Program-made: the position numbers and the translations under genes
Shown here: piece by piece, positions 48,915 through 60,484 of the stretch
Layout: each line of letters starts with the position of its first letter
Numbering within the stretch: position 1 is the first letter of the stretch
Origin: Ensifer adhaerens
GTDB taxonomy: Bacteria; Pseudomonadota; Alphaproteobacteria; Rhizobiales; Rhizobiaceae
Direction: 5' to 3'
DNA length: 64,000 nt
Assembly: GCF_000697965.2 (NCBI RefSeq)
Contig: NZ_CP015880.1
Span: forward strand, 3,367,001 to 3,431,000
The notes under the pieces: generated by a model
What the model saw: only the letters and a program-made list of their open reading frames with translations
The model's database searches: none
What the model was told of the DNA's origin: nothing

Positions 48915-49817
48915 TCAGCCCTTGAGGACTTCGACCAGCGTCTTGCCGAGACGAGCCGGCGAAGGCGATACGCGGATGCCTGCCTGCTCCATCGCAGCGA
49001 TCTTGGATTCCGCATCGCCCTTGCCGCCGGAAACGACAGCGCCGGCGTGACCCATGGTACGGCCCTTCGGAGCGGTACGGCCCGCGATGAAACCGGCCAT
49101 CGGCTTCTTGCGGCCCTTCTTGGCTTCGTCGATGAGGAACTGTGCAGCATCCTCTTCGGCCGAGCCGCCGATTTCACCGATCATGATGATCGAGGTCGTG
49201 GCTTCGTCCGCCAGGAACATCTCGAGCACGTCGATGAACTCGGTGCCCTTCACCGGGTCGCCGCCGATGCCGACGGCCGTCGTCTGGCCGAGGCCTTCGT
49301 TGGAGGTCTGGAACACGGCTTCATAGGTCAGCGTGCCGGAGCGCGAGACGATGCCGACCGAACCCTTGCGGAAGATCGAGCCCGGCATGATGCCGATCTT
49401 GCATTCTTCCGGCGTCAGGATACCGGGGCAGTTCGGGCCGAGCAGACGCGACTTGGAGCGGTCGAGGCGAGCCTTGACGCGTACCATGTCGGCAACCGGG
49501 ATGCCTTCGGTGATGCAGGTGATGAACGGGATTTCCGCATCGATCGCCTCGATGATCGCGTCCGCGGCACCTGCCGGCGGAACGTAGATCACGGATGCGT
49601 CCGCGCCGGTCTTTTCACGGCCTTCGGCAACCGAGGCGAAGATCGGCAGACTTTCGCCCTTGGAGCCGGTCCAGGTTTCGCCGCCCTTCTTCGGGTGAAT
49701 GCCGCCGACCATCTGCGTGCCGTAATAGGCAAGCGCCTGTTCGGTATGGAAGGTGCCGGTCTTGCCGGTCAGGCCCTGAACGAGGACCTTGGTGTTCTTG
49801 TTGACGAGAATCGACAT
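48915..49817 (-). CDS. sucD: Succinyl-CoA synthetase alpha subunit
   Basis: This 300-residue subunit carries the CoA-binding N-terminal fold ([22 protein letters not shown]) and the phosphorylated His in the motif [10 protein letters not shown]. With SucC it converts succinyl-CoA to succinate with nucleotide triphosphate formation. The start is 17 bases after the sucC stop. Confidence 0.96.
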   Translation of the reverse strand: MSILVNKNTKVLVQGLTGKTGTFHTEQALAYYGTQMVGGIHPKKGGETWTGSKGESLPIFASVAEGREKTGADASVIYVPPAGAADAIIEAIDAEIPFITCITEGIPVADMVRVKARLDRSKSRLLGPNCPGILTPEECKIGIMPGSIFRKGSVGIVSRSGTLTYEAVFQTSNEGLGQTTAVGIGGDPVKGTEFIDVLEMFLADEATTSIIMIGEIGGSAEEDAAQFLIDEAKKGRKKPMAGFIAGRTAPKGRTMGHAGAVVSGGKGDAESKIAAMEQAGIRVSPSPARLGKTLVEVLKG

Positions 49818-49834
49818 GTGGTCTGGTCCTTCAG

Positions 49835-51028
<1,194 letters not shown>

Positions 51029-51051
51029 GGTGTTTTTCCTGTCTGAGCATT

Positions 51052-51080
51052 GTGCGGGCAGGTGGGGCACCTACCCGCAC
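51052..51080 (-). promoter_or_regulatory. Intercistronic stem-loop between mdh and sucC
   Basis: Positions 51052-51064 pair with 51068-51080 over 13 bp with one C-A mismatch and a GGG loop. It lies between the mdh stop and sucC start and has no T-run. Confidence 0.65.
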
Positions 51081-51136
51081 CAATGCGGCAAAAACAATGA
51101 GGTCGAGCGGATCAGCGTCCGCCCGACGGGAGGCGA

Positions 51137-52132
<996 letters not shown>

Positions 52133-52249
52133 TCAAGGCCTGAAACGCGGCAAACGCCAAACCTTCGCCGGAAGCCATTAAACGGCAATCGGTAAAATAT
52201 CAATCGATACTTTTTGGTGGAACAATTTCAATCGGTTAGATCATAAAAT

Positions 52250-52267
52250 TCTTACGTAAACGTAAGA
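52250..52267. promoter_or_regulatory. Palindrome TCTTACGT-AA-ACGTAAGA upstream of mdh
   Basis: Eight-base arms (52250-52257 and 52260-52267) face each other around AA, a perfect palindrome. It lies about 150 bases upstream of the mdh start and 20 bases before the zapE stop. It looks like a repressor or activator site; the ACGTNNACGT core recalls MerR/TetR-type sites of acyl-CoA regulons in Proteobacteria, but no regulator can be named. Confidence 0.5.
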
Positions 52268-52285
52268 GTTTGCGCCACATCTGCG

Positions 52286-53440
52286 TCACGAAACAGCAAC
52301 ATTTGCGGGATGCGCAGCGGCATATTCCTCGCTTTGCATCTCGATCAGACGTGAAACCGTGCGGTCGAACTCGAAGCCTTCCGTGCCCTTTTTCTGGGTC
52401 AAAAGATCCTGCGGCTCTGCCGCCGCCGAGGCAAAGAGCCGGGCGCCGTTGTCGTAGAGCGTATCGACCAGCAGGATGAAGCGCTTGGTCTCGTTGCGCA
52501 TATGCGGACCGAGATGCGGTACGTGGTCGACGAAGATCGTCGAATAGCGCTCGAGGATGGCGAGATAATCGGCAGCCCCAAGCGGTTGCTGGCAGAGGTC
52601 GGCGAAATTGAAGCGGGCACTCTTTCCGGACGCGGCCGGTACGGGGATCTTGCGCCCCTTACGCGGCACGTCCGCCGGAGCGGCCGGCGCATTGCGGGTC
52701 TCATGGGCCCAGGCGCGCGCCATCGCCGCATCCGCCTCAGGCCCGAGCGGCGAGAGCCACACCGGGCTGCCGTCGGTCTTCGTCAGCCGGTAGTCGGTGT
52801 CCGTGTCCAGCGAGATAACCTCGGCATTTGCCTTAAGGAGTTCGATGAACGGCAAAAACAGGCTGCGGTTGAGGCCATCGCGATAGAGATCGTCGGGCGC
52901 CACGTTCGAGGTGGCAACCAGCACGCAGCCCTTGGCGAAGAGTTCGCCGAACAGGCGGCCGAGGATCATCGCATCGGCGATGTCGGTCACGGAGAATTCG
53001 TCGAAGCAGAGCAGCCGCGCTTCACCGAAGAGCTCGGAGGCGACGGGCGGGATCGGATCGGCCTGCTTGGTCTCGCCGTTCTTCAGCTTCTGCCGGTGCT
53101 TGTAGATGCGCTCGTGCACATCGGCCATGAACTCGTGGAAATGCGCCCGGCGCTTGCGCTGGATCGGCACCGCCTCGAAGAACATGTCCATCAGCATGGT
53201 CTTGCCGCGCCCCACGCCGCCGTGGATGTAGAGACCCTTGACCGGCGGATGGTCCTTCTTGCGCGAGGCAAACAGCCAGCCGAGCGCATTGGTCTTGCGC
53301 GACGGGCGGCTGGCGAGCAGCTCGGCCGAGAGATGATCGAACCGCCGCGCGATCGTAAACTGCGCCGGGTCACGCTTGCGCTCGCCGTTCGCGACGAGCG
53401 CTTCGAGCTTGCGGTAAATGCTGTCGTCAGGATTGAGCAC
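52286..53440 (-). CDS. zapE: AFG1-family ATPase, cell division protein ZapE
   Basis: This 384-residue AAA+ ATPase has Walker A GGVGRGKTML, Walker B LLCFDEFSVTDIADAMIL and an arginine-finger-like region further on. The bacterial counterpart ZapE affects the Z ring; the mitochondrial one is a chaperone. It precedes mdh on the same strand with its own gap, so it may be independently expressed. Confidence 0.9.
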   Translation of the reverse strand: MLNPDDSIYRKLEALVANGERKRDPAQFTIARRFDHLSAELLASRPSRKTNALGWLFASRKKDHPPVKGLYIHGGVGRGKTMLMDMFFEAVPIQRKRRAHFHEFMADVHERIYKHRQKLKNGETKQADPIPPVASELFGEARLLCFDEFSVTDIADAMILGRLFGELFAKGCVLVATSNVAPDDLYRDGLNRSLFLPFIELLKANAEVISLDTDTDYRLTKTDGSPVWLSPLGPEADAAMARAWAHETRNAPAAPADVPRKGRKIPVPAASGKSARFNFADLCQQPLGAADYLAILERYSTIFVDHVPHLGPHMRNETKRFILLVDTLYDNGARLFASAAAEPQDLLTQKKGTEGFEFDRTVSRLIEMQSEEYAAAHPANVAVS

Positions 53441-53460
53441 GTCTCACCCGAGATGGGACG

Positions 53461-53490
53461 GAAAATAAAAGCCCGGCACGAGACCGGGCT
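53461..53490 (-). terminator. Terminator of the Omp19-like gene
   Basis: On the minus strand AGCCCGG (53490-53484) pairs with CCGGGCT (53476-53470), followed by TTTATTTTC (53469-53461). Confidence 0.88.
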
Positions 53491-53499
53491 GGAGAAGCG

Positions 53500-54048
53500 T
53501 CAGCGGCTGAGGCTGACTGGCTGGCCGCCATTGGTCGAGCCGTCGAAACGCGCGTCGGCCGTCTTGTAGAGGCGGGCGATGGCATTGCCGCTGCGGTCCT
53601 TGAGGACCACCTGCTTGCCGGCCACTTCCCAGGAGCCCATGGTCGTCAGCTCGCCGGCGCAACCGCGGGTGCCGCCGCGCGAACCAGAACCAAGATTGGT
53701 GAGCGTCAGGAACATGTCGCAGGAGCTGCCGGCGCTGGAGACGCGCCAGTTGCCAACCATCGCTTCCTTGGTGACGTCGAGCCCGCCACCTGCAGCCGCG
53801 GCGACCTGCGTGCCGGGCTGCTGGACAGCGCCGCCGGCAACCGCCGTGCCGCTCGCCGGTGCAGCCGGGAATTGCGACGTGTTTCCGGTTGGTGCCGGAA
53901 GCTGGTTCGACGAAACCGAAGGGACCGGTGCGGCCTGGATGGGAGCGGGCGAGGCGTCCTGGGAGCTGAAACCGCCCATCGACGTCCGTTGGCATCCGGC
54001 CAGCGCAAGCACAACCGCCAGCCCCGCCGCCGCATGAATTACCCGCAT
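53500..54048 (-). CDS. Omp19-like lipoprotein with AprI/Inh protease-inhibitor domain
   Basis: This 182-residue protein has a lipoprotein signal ([20 protein letters not shown], lipobox LAGC, Cys 19), a disordered Ala/Pro/Ser linker to about residue 95, and a C-terminal Inh-type beta-barrel with the paired Cys (SSCDMF and RGCAGEL). It closely follows the plan of Brucella Omp19, an outer-membrane lipoprotein that inhibits proteases. ATG 54048 with AGGAG upstream is chosen over a long open extension. The inhibitor activity is inferred. Confidence 0.85.
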   Translation of the reverse strand: MRVIHAAAGLAVVLALAGCQRTSMGGFSSQDASPAPIQAAPVPSVSSNQLPAPTGNTSQFPAAPASGTAVAGGAVQQPGTQVAAAAGGGLDVTKEAMVGNWRVSSAGSSCDMFLTLTNLGSGSRGGTRGCAGELTTMGSWEVAGKQVVLKDRSGNAIARLYKTADARFDGSTNGGQPVSLSR

Positions 54049-54285
54049 ATCCCTACTCCTGTTCGTGTCCGCGAACCATGATGCAACGCGATAATATAGG
54101 CCGAAATACAGCAAATCCACCTGACAAATCAAGGGACGACGATTCCTGGCGACCTGTTGCAGGATTGAAACGTCCGCAGGGCCGGATCGCGCGCCACGTC
54201 CTCGCTGCGTATCATCGCCTCCTGCCGTCGGCCCGCCTCTCCCGCATCGGCACAATCACGAATTGTCCGCCGCCCTGGAGAGGCG
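54049..54285. other. Gap between sdhB terminator and the Omp19-like gene
   Basis: Together with the terminator at 54286-54320 this gap is just under 300 bases. It should contain the promoter of the Omp19-like gene. I see no additional gene, repeat or RNA motif. Confidence 0.4.
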
Positions 54286-54320
54286 CAAAACAGAAAACGG
54301 CGAGCCAGGGCCCGCCGTTT
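54286..54320 (-). terminator. Terminator of the sdhCDAB operon
   Basis: On the minus strand AAACGGCG (54320-54313) pairs with CGCCGTTT (54302-54295), followed by a T-rich tract (TTTTCTGTTTT, to 54286). Confidence 0.9.
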
Positions 54321-54347
54321 CCAAAACTTCATGTCCGGTCCGGCCGA

Positions 54348-55127
54348 TTACACACGGCGCTCGACCAGCATCTTCTTGATCTCGCCGATCGCCTTGGCCG
54401 GGTTCAGGCCCTTCGGACAGGCCTGGGCGCAGTTCATGATCGTGTGGCAACGATAGAGGCGGAAGGGATCCTCGAGGTTGTCGAGGCGCTCGCCGGTCGC
54501 TTCGTCGCGGCTATCGATCAGCCAGCGGTAGGCCTGCAGCAGAACCGCCGGACCGAGGTAACGGTCGCCGTTCCACCAATAGCTCGGACAGGAGGTCGAG
54601 CAGCAGGCGCACAGGATGCACTCGTAGAGGCCGTCGAGCTTGAGGCGGTCCTCGTGGCTCTGCTTCCATTCCTTGGCCGGCGTCGGCGATACCGTCTTCA
54701 GCCAGGGCTCGATCGAGCGGTGCTGGGCGTAGAAGTTGGTGAGGTCAGGAACCAGGTCCTTCACGACCGGCATGTGCGGCAGCGGATAGACCTTTACCGC
54801 ACCCTTCACCTCGTCCATGCCCTTGGTGCAGGCGAGCGTGTTGGTGCCGTCGATGTTCATGGCGCACGACCCGCAGATGCCTTCGCGGCAGGAGCGGCGC
54901 AGCGTCAGCGTCGGGTCGATCTTGTTCTTGATGTAGAGCAGACCGTCGAGCACCATCGGGCCGCAATCGTCGACATCGATGTAGAAGGTATCGATGCGCG
55001 GATTGGCACCGTCATCCGGGTTCCAGCGATAGATGCGGTATTCGCGAACGTTGGTCGCGCCGGCAGGCTTCGGCCAGACCTTGCCTTCCGTCATCTGCGA
55101 GTTCTTGGGGAGAGCGAGTTCAACCAT
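54348..55127 (-). CDS. sdhB: Succinate dehydrogenase iron-sulfur subunit
   Basis: This 259-residue subunit has the [2Fe-2S] motif [15 protein letters not shown], the [4Fe-4S] [16 protein letters not shown] and the [3Fe-4S] [18 protein letters not shown] motifs, all Cys ligands present. It passes electrons from SdhA to quinone at the membrane. It is 18 bases after sdhA. Confidence 0.97.
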   Translation of the reverse strand: MVELALPKNSQMTEGKVWPKPAGATNVREYRIYRWNPDDGANPRIDTFYIDVDDCGPMVLDGLLYIKNKIDPTLTLRRSCREGICGSCAMNIDGTNTLACTKGMDEVKGAVKVYPLPHMPVVKDLVPDLTNFYAQHRSIEPWLKTVSPTPAKEWKQSHEDRLKLDGLYECILCACCSTSCPSYWWNGDRYLGPAVLLQAYRWLIDSRDEATGERLDNLEDPFRLYRCHTIMNCAQACPKGLNPAKAIGEIKKMLVERRV

Positions 55128-55145
55128 GTGGCTTGTTCCTCAAGA

Positions 55146-56987
55146 TCAATAGACGCGGGCCTTCGGCTCGATCTTCTTGGGATCGATGCCGTCGGCGATC
55201 AGGTCGGTATGGACGGGGCGGTAGTCGAGCTTGACGTCGCCGGCCTCGTTGACCCAGGCGAGCGTGTGCTTGCGCCAGTTGACGTCGTCGCGGCCGCCGA
55301 GCGGACCCTCGGTGTAGTCCTCGCGGGCGTGCGAACCACGGCTCTCCTTGCGCGCTTCGGCGCCGTAGATCGTCGTGATGGCGTTGGCCATGAGGTTTTC
55401 GAGTTCCAGCGTCTCGACGAGGTCCGAGTTCCAGATCATCGAGCGGTCGGTGACCTTGATGTCGGGCATCTCCTTCCAGATCGCCGAAATGCGCTTGCAG
55501 CCCGATTCCAGCGATTCCTGGGTGCGGAACACGGCCGCGTCTTCCTGCATGGCGTGCTGCATCTTTTCGCGCAGCACGGCGGTCGGCGTGGAGCCATTGG
55601 CGTTACGCAGGCGGTCGAAGCGGTCCATGATCCGTTCGCAGGCGGCCCTGTTGAGTTCCGGCACCGGCTCGTTGCGGTCGATGACCTGGCCGGCGCGGAT
55701 GGCGGCGGCACGGCCGAAGACCACGAGATCGATCAGCGAGTTGGAGCCGAGGCGATTGGCGCCGTGCACCGAGGCGCAGCCGGCTTCGCCGACGGCCATC
55801 AGACCGGGCGCAATGCGCTCCGGGTTCTGGCTGTCGGCATTCAGGACTTCGCCCCAGTAGTTGGTCGGCACGCCGCCCATGTTGTAGTGCACCGTCGGCA
55901 GAACCGGGATCGGCTCCCGGGTCACGTCGACACCGGCAAAGATCTTCGCCGATTCCGAGATGCCCGGCAGGCGCTCGTGCAGGACGGCCGGATCGAGGTG
56001 ATCCAGGTGCAGGAAGATGTGGTCCTTGTTCTTGCCGACGCCGCGGCCTTCGCGGATTTCCATCGTCATACAGCGCGAGACGACGTCACGCGAGGCAAGG
56101 TCCTTGGCGGACGGCGCATAGCGCTCCATGAAGCGCTCGCCTTCGGAGTTGACGAGGTAGCCGCCTTCGCCGCGTGCGCCTTCGGTGATCAGGCAGCCCG
56201 CACCGTAGATGCCGGTCGGATGGAACTGGACGAATTCCATGTCCTGCAGCGGCAGGCCGGCGCGTGCAATCATGCCGCCGCCGTCGCCCGTGCAGGTGTG
56301 CGCCGAGGTCGCCGAGAAGTAGGCGCGGCCGTAACCGCCGGTCGCCAGCACCACCATCTTGGCGGAGAAGCGATGGATCGTGCCGTCGTCGAGGTTCCAG
56401 GCGACGACGCCGGTGCAGCGGCCGTCATCCGACATGATCAGGTCGAGCGCGAAATACTCGATGAAGAACTCGGCGTTGTTGCGCAGAGACTGACCATAGA
56501 GAGTGTGCAGGATCGCGTGGCCGGTACGGTCGGCAGCAGCACAGGTGCGCTGGACCGGCGGGCCTTCGCCGTAGTTCTGCATGTGGCCGCCGAACGGTCG
56601 CTGATAGATCTTGCCTTCCGCGTTACGCGAGAACGGCACGCCGTAGTGCTCGAGCTCATAGACCGCCTTCGGCGCTTCCATGGCGAGATACTGCATGGCG
56701 TCGACGTCGCCGAGCCAGTCGGAACCCTTGACGGTGTCGTAGAGGTGCCACTGCCAGCTATCCGGCGTCATGTTCTGCAGCGAGGCGGCAATGCCGCCCT
56801 GGGCGGCAACCGTGTGCGAGCGGGTCGGGAAGACCTTGGTGATGCAGGCGGTCTTCAGACCCTGCTCGGCCATGCCGAGCGTCGCGCGCAAGCCCGCACC
56901 GCCGGCGCCGACGACGACGACGTCGAAGGCGTGATCGACATATTGATAGGCCTTGCCGTTTGCAGCGGGTGAACTGTTCGATGCCAT
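55146..56987 (-). CDS. sdhA: Succinate dehydrogenase flavoprotein subunit
   Basis: This 613-residue FAD subunit has the dinucleotide-binding fold [21 protein letters not shown], the covalent-FAD His region ([11 protein letters not shown]), the catalytic [11 protein letters not shown] and the [12 protein letters not shown] motif. ATG 56987 is chosen by family N-terminus. The gene follows sdhD by 7 bases. Confidence 0.97.
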   Translation of the reverse strand: MASNSSPAANGKAYQYVDHAFDVVVVGAGGAGLRATLGMAEQGLKTACITKVFPTRSHTVAAQGGIAASLQNMTPDSWQWHLYDTVKGSDWLGDVDAMQYLAMEAPKAVYELEHYGVPFSRNAEGKIYQRPFGGHMQNYGEGPPVQRTCAAADRTGHAILHTLYGQSLRNNAEFFIEYFALDLIMSDDGRCTGVVAWNLDDGTIHRFSAKMVVLATGGYGRAYFSATSAHTCTGDGGGMIARAGLPLQDMEFVQFHPTGIYGAGCLITEGARGEGGYLVNSEGERFMERYAPSAKDLASRDVVSRCMTMEIREGRGVGKNKDHIFLHLDHLDPAVLHERLPGISESAKIFAGVDVTREPIPVLPTVHYNMGGVPTNYWGEVLNADSQNPERIAPGLMAVGEAGCASVHGANRLGSNSLIDLVVFGRAAAIRAGQVIDRNEPVPELNRAACERIMDRFDRLRNANGSTPTAVLREKMQHAMQEDAAVFRTQESLESGCKRISAIWKEMPDIKVTDRSMIWNSDLVETLELENLMANAITTIYGAEARKESRGSHAREDYTEGPLGGRDDVNWRKHTLAWVNEAGDVKLDYRPVHTDLIADGIDPKKIEPKARVY

Positions 56988-56994
56988 GGCGAAA

Positions 56995-57375
56995 TTACCC
57001 TGCAAAAGCGATCTTCAGGATGGCGAAGAGACAGAGCCCGCCAACCGCGATCGTGAAAAATGTATTGAGCATGAGAAGCACGATCTTCATGCCTTCGCCA
57101 TGCACGTAGTCTTCGATGATCACCTGCATGCCGAGCCGCATGTGAACGAGGCCCGAGAGCACGACGAGCGCCATGACGACGGCGACGAAGGGGTTCGCGA
57201 GCGCGGCGACGACATCCGCATAGGGCGCGCCTGCGTAGCGAACGAGAAAGATGACGAAGAAGATCAACAGCGGAACGTTGGCGACGGCCGTCAGGCGCTG
57301 GCGCCAGAAATGATCCGTGCCTTCCTTGGCCGAGCCAAGACCGCGAACCTTGCCGAGAGGAGTGCGCATATCCAT
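56995..57375 (-). CDS. sdhD: Succinate dehydrogenase membrane anchor subunit
   Basis: This 126-residue protein has three membrane helices. The haem-ligand His is in the segment [20 protein letters not shown]. It anchors SdhAB and forms the quinone site with SdhC. Confidence 0.93.
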   Translation of the reverse strand: MDMRTPLGKVRGLGSAKEGTDHFWRQRLTAVANVPLLIFFVIFLVRYAGAPYADVVAALANPFVAVVMALVVLSGLVHMRLGMQVIIEDYVHGEGMKIVLLMLNTFFTIAVGGLCLFAILKIAFAG

Positions 57376-57391
57376 GAGTATTCTCCCTCAG

Positions 57392-57784
57392 TCAGCGAAC
57401 GAGATAGCCGACCACCCAGATCAGCAGCGTCAGCGCCACCGAACCGATGATCGTTGCCTTGGCCATCTTGGTGGCGAAGTGCTTCTCGTAGCCGTAGCCG
57501 AGATCCCAGGCAAAGTGGCGCAAGCCGCCGAGCATGTGGTGCACCAGGGCCCAGGTATAGCCGAACAGCACCAGCTTGCCGATCAGCGTACCGAACAGCC
57601 AGCTGACCCAGTCGTAATAGGCAGCACCCGACGCAGCGGCGATCAGCCACCAGGCGACGAGGATGGTCCCGAAGTAGAGCGCACCACCGGTGATGCGGTG
57701 CACAATGGACATGACCATCGTCGGGATAGGTTTATAGATTTGAAGATGCGGCGAGAGTGGCCGGCTTCTTGTGACATTCGTCAT
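57392..57784 (-). CDS. sdhC: Succinate dehydrogenase cytochrome b556 subunit
   Basis: This 130-residue protein has three membrane helices and the conserved RPLSPHLQIYK N-terminus with the SIVHRITG segment and the haem-binding His in LVHHMLGGLRHF. First gene of sdhCDAB; its promoter lies in the following 305-base gap. Confidence 0.94.
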   Translation of the reverse strand: MTNVTRSRPLSPHLQIYKPIPTMVMSIVHRITGGALYFGTILVAWWLIAAASGAAYYDWVSWLFGTLIGKLVLFGYTWALVHHMLGGLRHFAWDLGYGYEKHFATKMAKATIIGSVALTLLIWVVGYLVR

Positions 57785-58089
57785 CGGAACCTCACGGAAT
57801 GCCCGGATTTCCGCCCAAAAAACTGGACGATTTTAGTCCGGTATCGCACCTGATTGTGCGCAATTCAGTCATTCGGACCTTTAATCACCATAAAGCTTAA
57901 CGACAAGTGTGTTTGCGGTGCAAAATCAATTTAATCGATTAGACGAATTGCGCCATTTTCCTGCCAGCCGGAGACATGGGCCGGCGTTAACGATAGCGAC
58001 AAAAAGCCAAGCAATTCCGTGACTTTCCCGACGATGTGGCCCAGAGTGCCCTTAACGATTTGTTAAGCGTCACCCGGAGGGCGGGCAGA
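57785..58089. other. 305-base divergent gap between sdhC and the repeat protein gene
   Basis: This AT-richer stretch should contain the sdh promoter (minus) and that of the repeat protein (plus). It holds a TTAA-N7-TTAA site near its right end and two further TTAA tetramers. I see no clear sigma-70-like pair, riboswitch or small gene. Confidence 0.5.
58052..58066. promoter_or_regulatory. CtrA-like site (TTAA-N7-TTAA)
   Basis: TTAA (58052-58055) and TTAA (58063-58066) are separated by CGATTTG, 7 bases, as in the CtrA recognition sequence of alphaproteobacteria. It lies 23 bases before the ATG at 58090. It is a motif match only, but spacing and sequence are exact. Confidence 0.5.
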
Positions 58090-58911
58090 ATGATTCTGTT
58101 CAGGGCAATCCATGCGACCAAAGTGCTAGCGCTTGCCGGCCTGGTCATCGCCACCAGCTACATTCCGATGGAAGCTCGAGACCGGGGCGGACTGCCGGAG
58201 GCGCAGACGCGAACACGCCATGTCAGGATGAATGCCGATCGTTTCTATCCTCGTCACGATTTCGATCGCATGGGTTATCGCAACGACTGGGACCGCCATC
58301 GCGGACCGCGCCGCGACTGGGCGTCCAACGGTGGCCCGCCGGAAGTGAACACGCGCACCCGGCACGTTCGCCTGCCGCGCTACCGCCCCTACCCCGGCGC
58401 TTATGCTGGACGGTGGGAGCAGCGTGGCGGATGGGTGCGCGACGGAGCCGGTCGCGACTACTGGACATCCGACGCCCGCAGGCACGACGGTCGCCCAGGC
58501 ATCTATGACGTGCCGCCGCAGGTCTCGACCCGCACCCGCCATGTCCGCCTGCCGCAATATCGGGCCTATCCCGAGCGGTGGGGCAATGGCGGTGGATGGG
58601 GGCGCGATCAGGCCGGGCGCGAGATCTGGACATCGAGCAACCAAGGCCGAGACTATCGCCCGAGCTATTACGGCGGTGATGAATATCCGGACATCATTCC
58701 TGGTATCGGCACCTATGTCGGCGGCATTTCGGCCTATGTCGACGTCGGCAATGGCATCTATTTCAGCCAGGAAGGCGACTACGGCTATGCGGATGAGGCA
58801 GATACTGCGCCGCCGCCCGAGGCGAAACGCGGCAAGATCATCAACGTCACGCCACAGACCATGAACGGTTCCTGCGCCTACGAACACGGCGTCTGCGTCA
58901 TCCGCCGGTAA
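58090..58911 (+). CDS. Predicted exported protein with three TRTRHVR repeats
   Basis: This 273-residue protein begins with a hydrophobic N-terminal segment (residues 11-26) suggesting export. It contains the heptapeptide TRTRHVR at residues 40-46, 88-94 and 147-153, each within a larger unit of about 48-59 residues that also shares the pattern P-x-x-TRTRHVR-L-P-x-Y-R-x-YP and, in units 2 and 3, GGW-x-R-D-x-AGR-x-x-WTS. The rest is rich in Arg, Tyr, Gly and Trp. A C-terminal segment has two Cys (262, 269). I recognise no family. GGAGG at 58076-58080 supports ATG 58090. Confidence 0.75.
   Translation: MILFRAIHATKVLALAGLVIATSYIPMEARDRGGLPEAQTRTRHVRMNADRFYPRHDFDRMGYRNDWDRHRGPRRDWASNGGPPEVNTRTRHVRLPRYRPYPGAYAGRWEQRGGWVRDGAGRDYWTSDARRHDGRPGIYDVPPQVSTRTRHVRLPQYRAYPERWGNGGGWGRDQAGREIWTSSNQGRDYRPSYYGGDEYPDIIPGIGTYVGGISAYVDVGNGIYFSQEGDYGYADEADTAPPPEAKRGKIINVTPQTMNGSCAYEHGVCVIRR
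58207..58548 (+). repeat. Three coding repeats of the TRTRHVR motif
   Basis: The repeats start at 58207, 58351 and 58528. The DNA differs between copies while the heptapeptide is identical, which suggests protein-level selection rather than a recent duplication. Confidence 0.8.
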
Positions 58912-58987
58912 TCGCGGCTACAGCGATATCAGCCCGTCAGGCCAACGGCTTCGATGATCGGGCGCATCGTCGGAAGTGCAGGCATCG

Positions 58988-59647
58988 TCAATTGCAGGAG
59001 GTGGTGCCGAAGCGCCAGACGGTGGTGCGCTTGACCTCGCTGTCCTCCAGCGCCCGGGTGACGGGAACCTCGTAGGTGGCAAGCGCCGTCATCATCTCGC
59101 GCGGGCAATAGGAACGTCCGGGATCGCCGACGATCACCGAGGCGCCGTTCGCGGCAAGTCCCGAAAACCACGGTTTCAACCGGTCGGCAAAAGCCTTGTC
59201 GTAGAAGACGTCGCCGGCGAGATAGACCTCGGCTTCAAGATCGCGGCCAGTGATGTCCTCGCCGGTATAGGAAAGCGTGACCCCGTTGAGTGCGGCATTG
59301 AGCCGGACGGCCGTTTCCGCCCAGGGGTCGATATCGGCGGCCAGCACCGATACTGCACCCGCCTTCATCGCCGCGATCGCCACCAGACCCGAACCGGAGG
59401 CAAAGTCGACGACACGGCGGCCGCGCACAGCTTCGGGGTGATCGAGGATGTAGCGGGCGAGCCCCTGCCCGCCGGCCCAGGCGAAGGCCCAGAACGGCGG
59501 CGGCAGGCCGATCTCCTGCAGCTCTTCCTCGGTCTTCAGCCAGAGCTCATGCGCTTCGGTCGCCAGATGCAGACGGATCTCCGGCACATGCGGCGGCGTG
59601 AGCACATCGGTGTTTTCGAGGATGAAGCTTTCCGGATCGGTCTTCAC
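58988..59647 (-). CDS. Class I methyltransferase, METTL20/ETF-beta-lysine type
   Basis: This 219-residue SAM-dependent methyltransferase has the cofactor motif VVDFASGSGLVAIAAMKAGA and an acidic strand LAADIDP. The sequence GLPPPFWAFAWAGGQGLARYI matches the family of METTL20 enzymes and PrmA-like relatives. Agrobacterium METTL20 homologues methylate lysines of the electron transfer flavoprotein beta subunit. The substrate here is inferred. Confidence 0.75.
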   Translation of the reverse strand: MKTDPESFILENTDVLTPPHVPEIRLHLATEAHELWLKTEEELQEIGLPPPFWAFAWAGGQGLARYILDHPEAVRGRRVVDFASGSGLVAIAAMKAGAVSVLAADIDPWAETAVRLNAALNGVTLSYTGEDITGRDLEAEVYLAGDVFYDKAFADRLKPWFSGLAANGASVIVGDPGRSYCPREMMTALATYEVPVTRALEDSEVKRTTVWRFGTTSCN

Positions 59648-59695
59648 AAAACTCTCCGCGCCTGCCCGAGCGTCCCGGACAGGCGGAAAACAAGA

Positions 59696-60127
59696 CTAGC
59701 GCGGCGGATTGTCGAGCCCGCCCATGCGGCAGACCTCGAGCCATTCGTCCTCGGTCACCGGCTGCACCGACAGGCGCATGGAGGTGACGAGCGACATCTT
59801 GGCGAGCTTCGGATTGTCCTTGATCTCCTTCAGCGTCACCGGCCGCGGCATGTCGGCAACCGCGCGGATATCGACGCAGTCCCAGCGGGCGTCACCCTCG
59901 GCAGTCGAATCCGGATGCGACAGCGCGCAGACCTCGGCGATGCCGACGATCTCAAGCCCTTCGTTCGAGTGGTAGAAGAAGCCCTTGTCGCCGATCTGCA
60001 TCGCCCGCATGTTGTTGCGCGCCTGATAGTTGCGCACGCCGGTCCATTCGGTGCCCTTGGCGCCGGCATCCTTCTGCATCTGCCAGGACCATTTGAACGG
60101 TTCGGATTTGTAGAGCCAATGCGCCAT
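59696..60127 (-). CDS. EVE domain protein
   Basis: This 143-residue protein starts MAHWLYKSEPFKWSWQMQKD, which is characteristic of EVE (THYN1-like, DUF55) domains that bind modified bases. It lies 7 bases downstream of a YciI gene. ATG 60127 is preferred to an open upstream frame. The ligand in bacteria is unknown. Confidence 0.85.
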   Translation of the reverse strand: MAHWLYKSEPFKWSWQMQKDAGAKGTEWTGVRNYQARNNMRAMQIGDKGFFYHSNEGLEIVGIAEVCALSHPDSTAEGDARWDCVDIRAVADMPRPVTLKEIKDNPKLAKMSLVTSMRLSVQPVTEDEWLEVCRMGGLDNPPR

Positions 60128-60134
60128 CTTGGTC

Positions 60135-60428
60135 TCAAGCCTCCGGATTGTTGAAGACCCAGTTGAAGGCCTTGATCTCGACATTGGAAAAGAGCCCGGC
60201 CTTGGCATAGGGATCGGCTTCGGCGATCGCACGCGCCTCGTCGATCGTCTCTGCCTTGACGAGCACCAGGCTACCGGTCGGCTTGCCGTCGTCGCCGAGG
60301 AACGGACCGGCCATCTTCAAAATGCCCTTGGCGTTAAGATCGTTGAGATAGGCGACGTGATCAGGGCGGGTATCGAGCCGAAGCTGCAGCGCGCCTGGCT
60401 TGTCGGTACAATGAAGTGCGAAGAGCAT
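60135..60428 (-). CDS. YciI-family protein
   Basis: This 97-residue single-domain protein has a ferredoxin-like YciI fold with the conserved AIAEADPYAKAGLFSNVEI end. AGGAGG lies just before ATG 60428. YciI proteins have weakly defined roles. It sits between gpsA and the EVE gene on the same strand. Confidence 0.85.
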   Translation of the reverse strand: MLFALHCTDKPGALQLRLDTRPDHVAYLNDLNAKGILKMAGPFLGDDGKPTGSLVLVKAETIDEARAIAEADPYAKAGLFSNVEIKAFNWVFNNPEA

Positions 60429-60484
60429 GCTTCCTCCTAGAGTTTTCGTTGGTGCGGGATGCGGGCGGAAGATCGCCGCTCCCT

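Noticed and set aside
54078..56972. A 964-codon open frame on the plus strand opposite sdhA and sdhB
   Set aside because: It is antisense to two complete, motif-verified succinate dehydrogenase genes.
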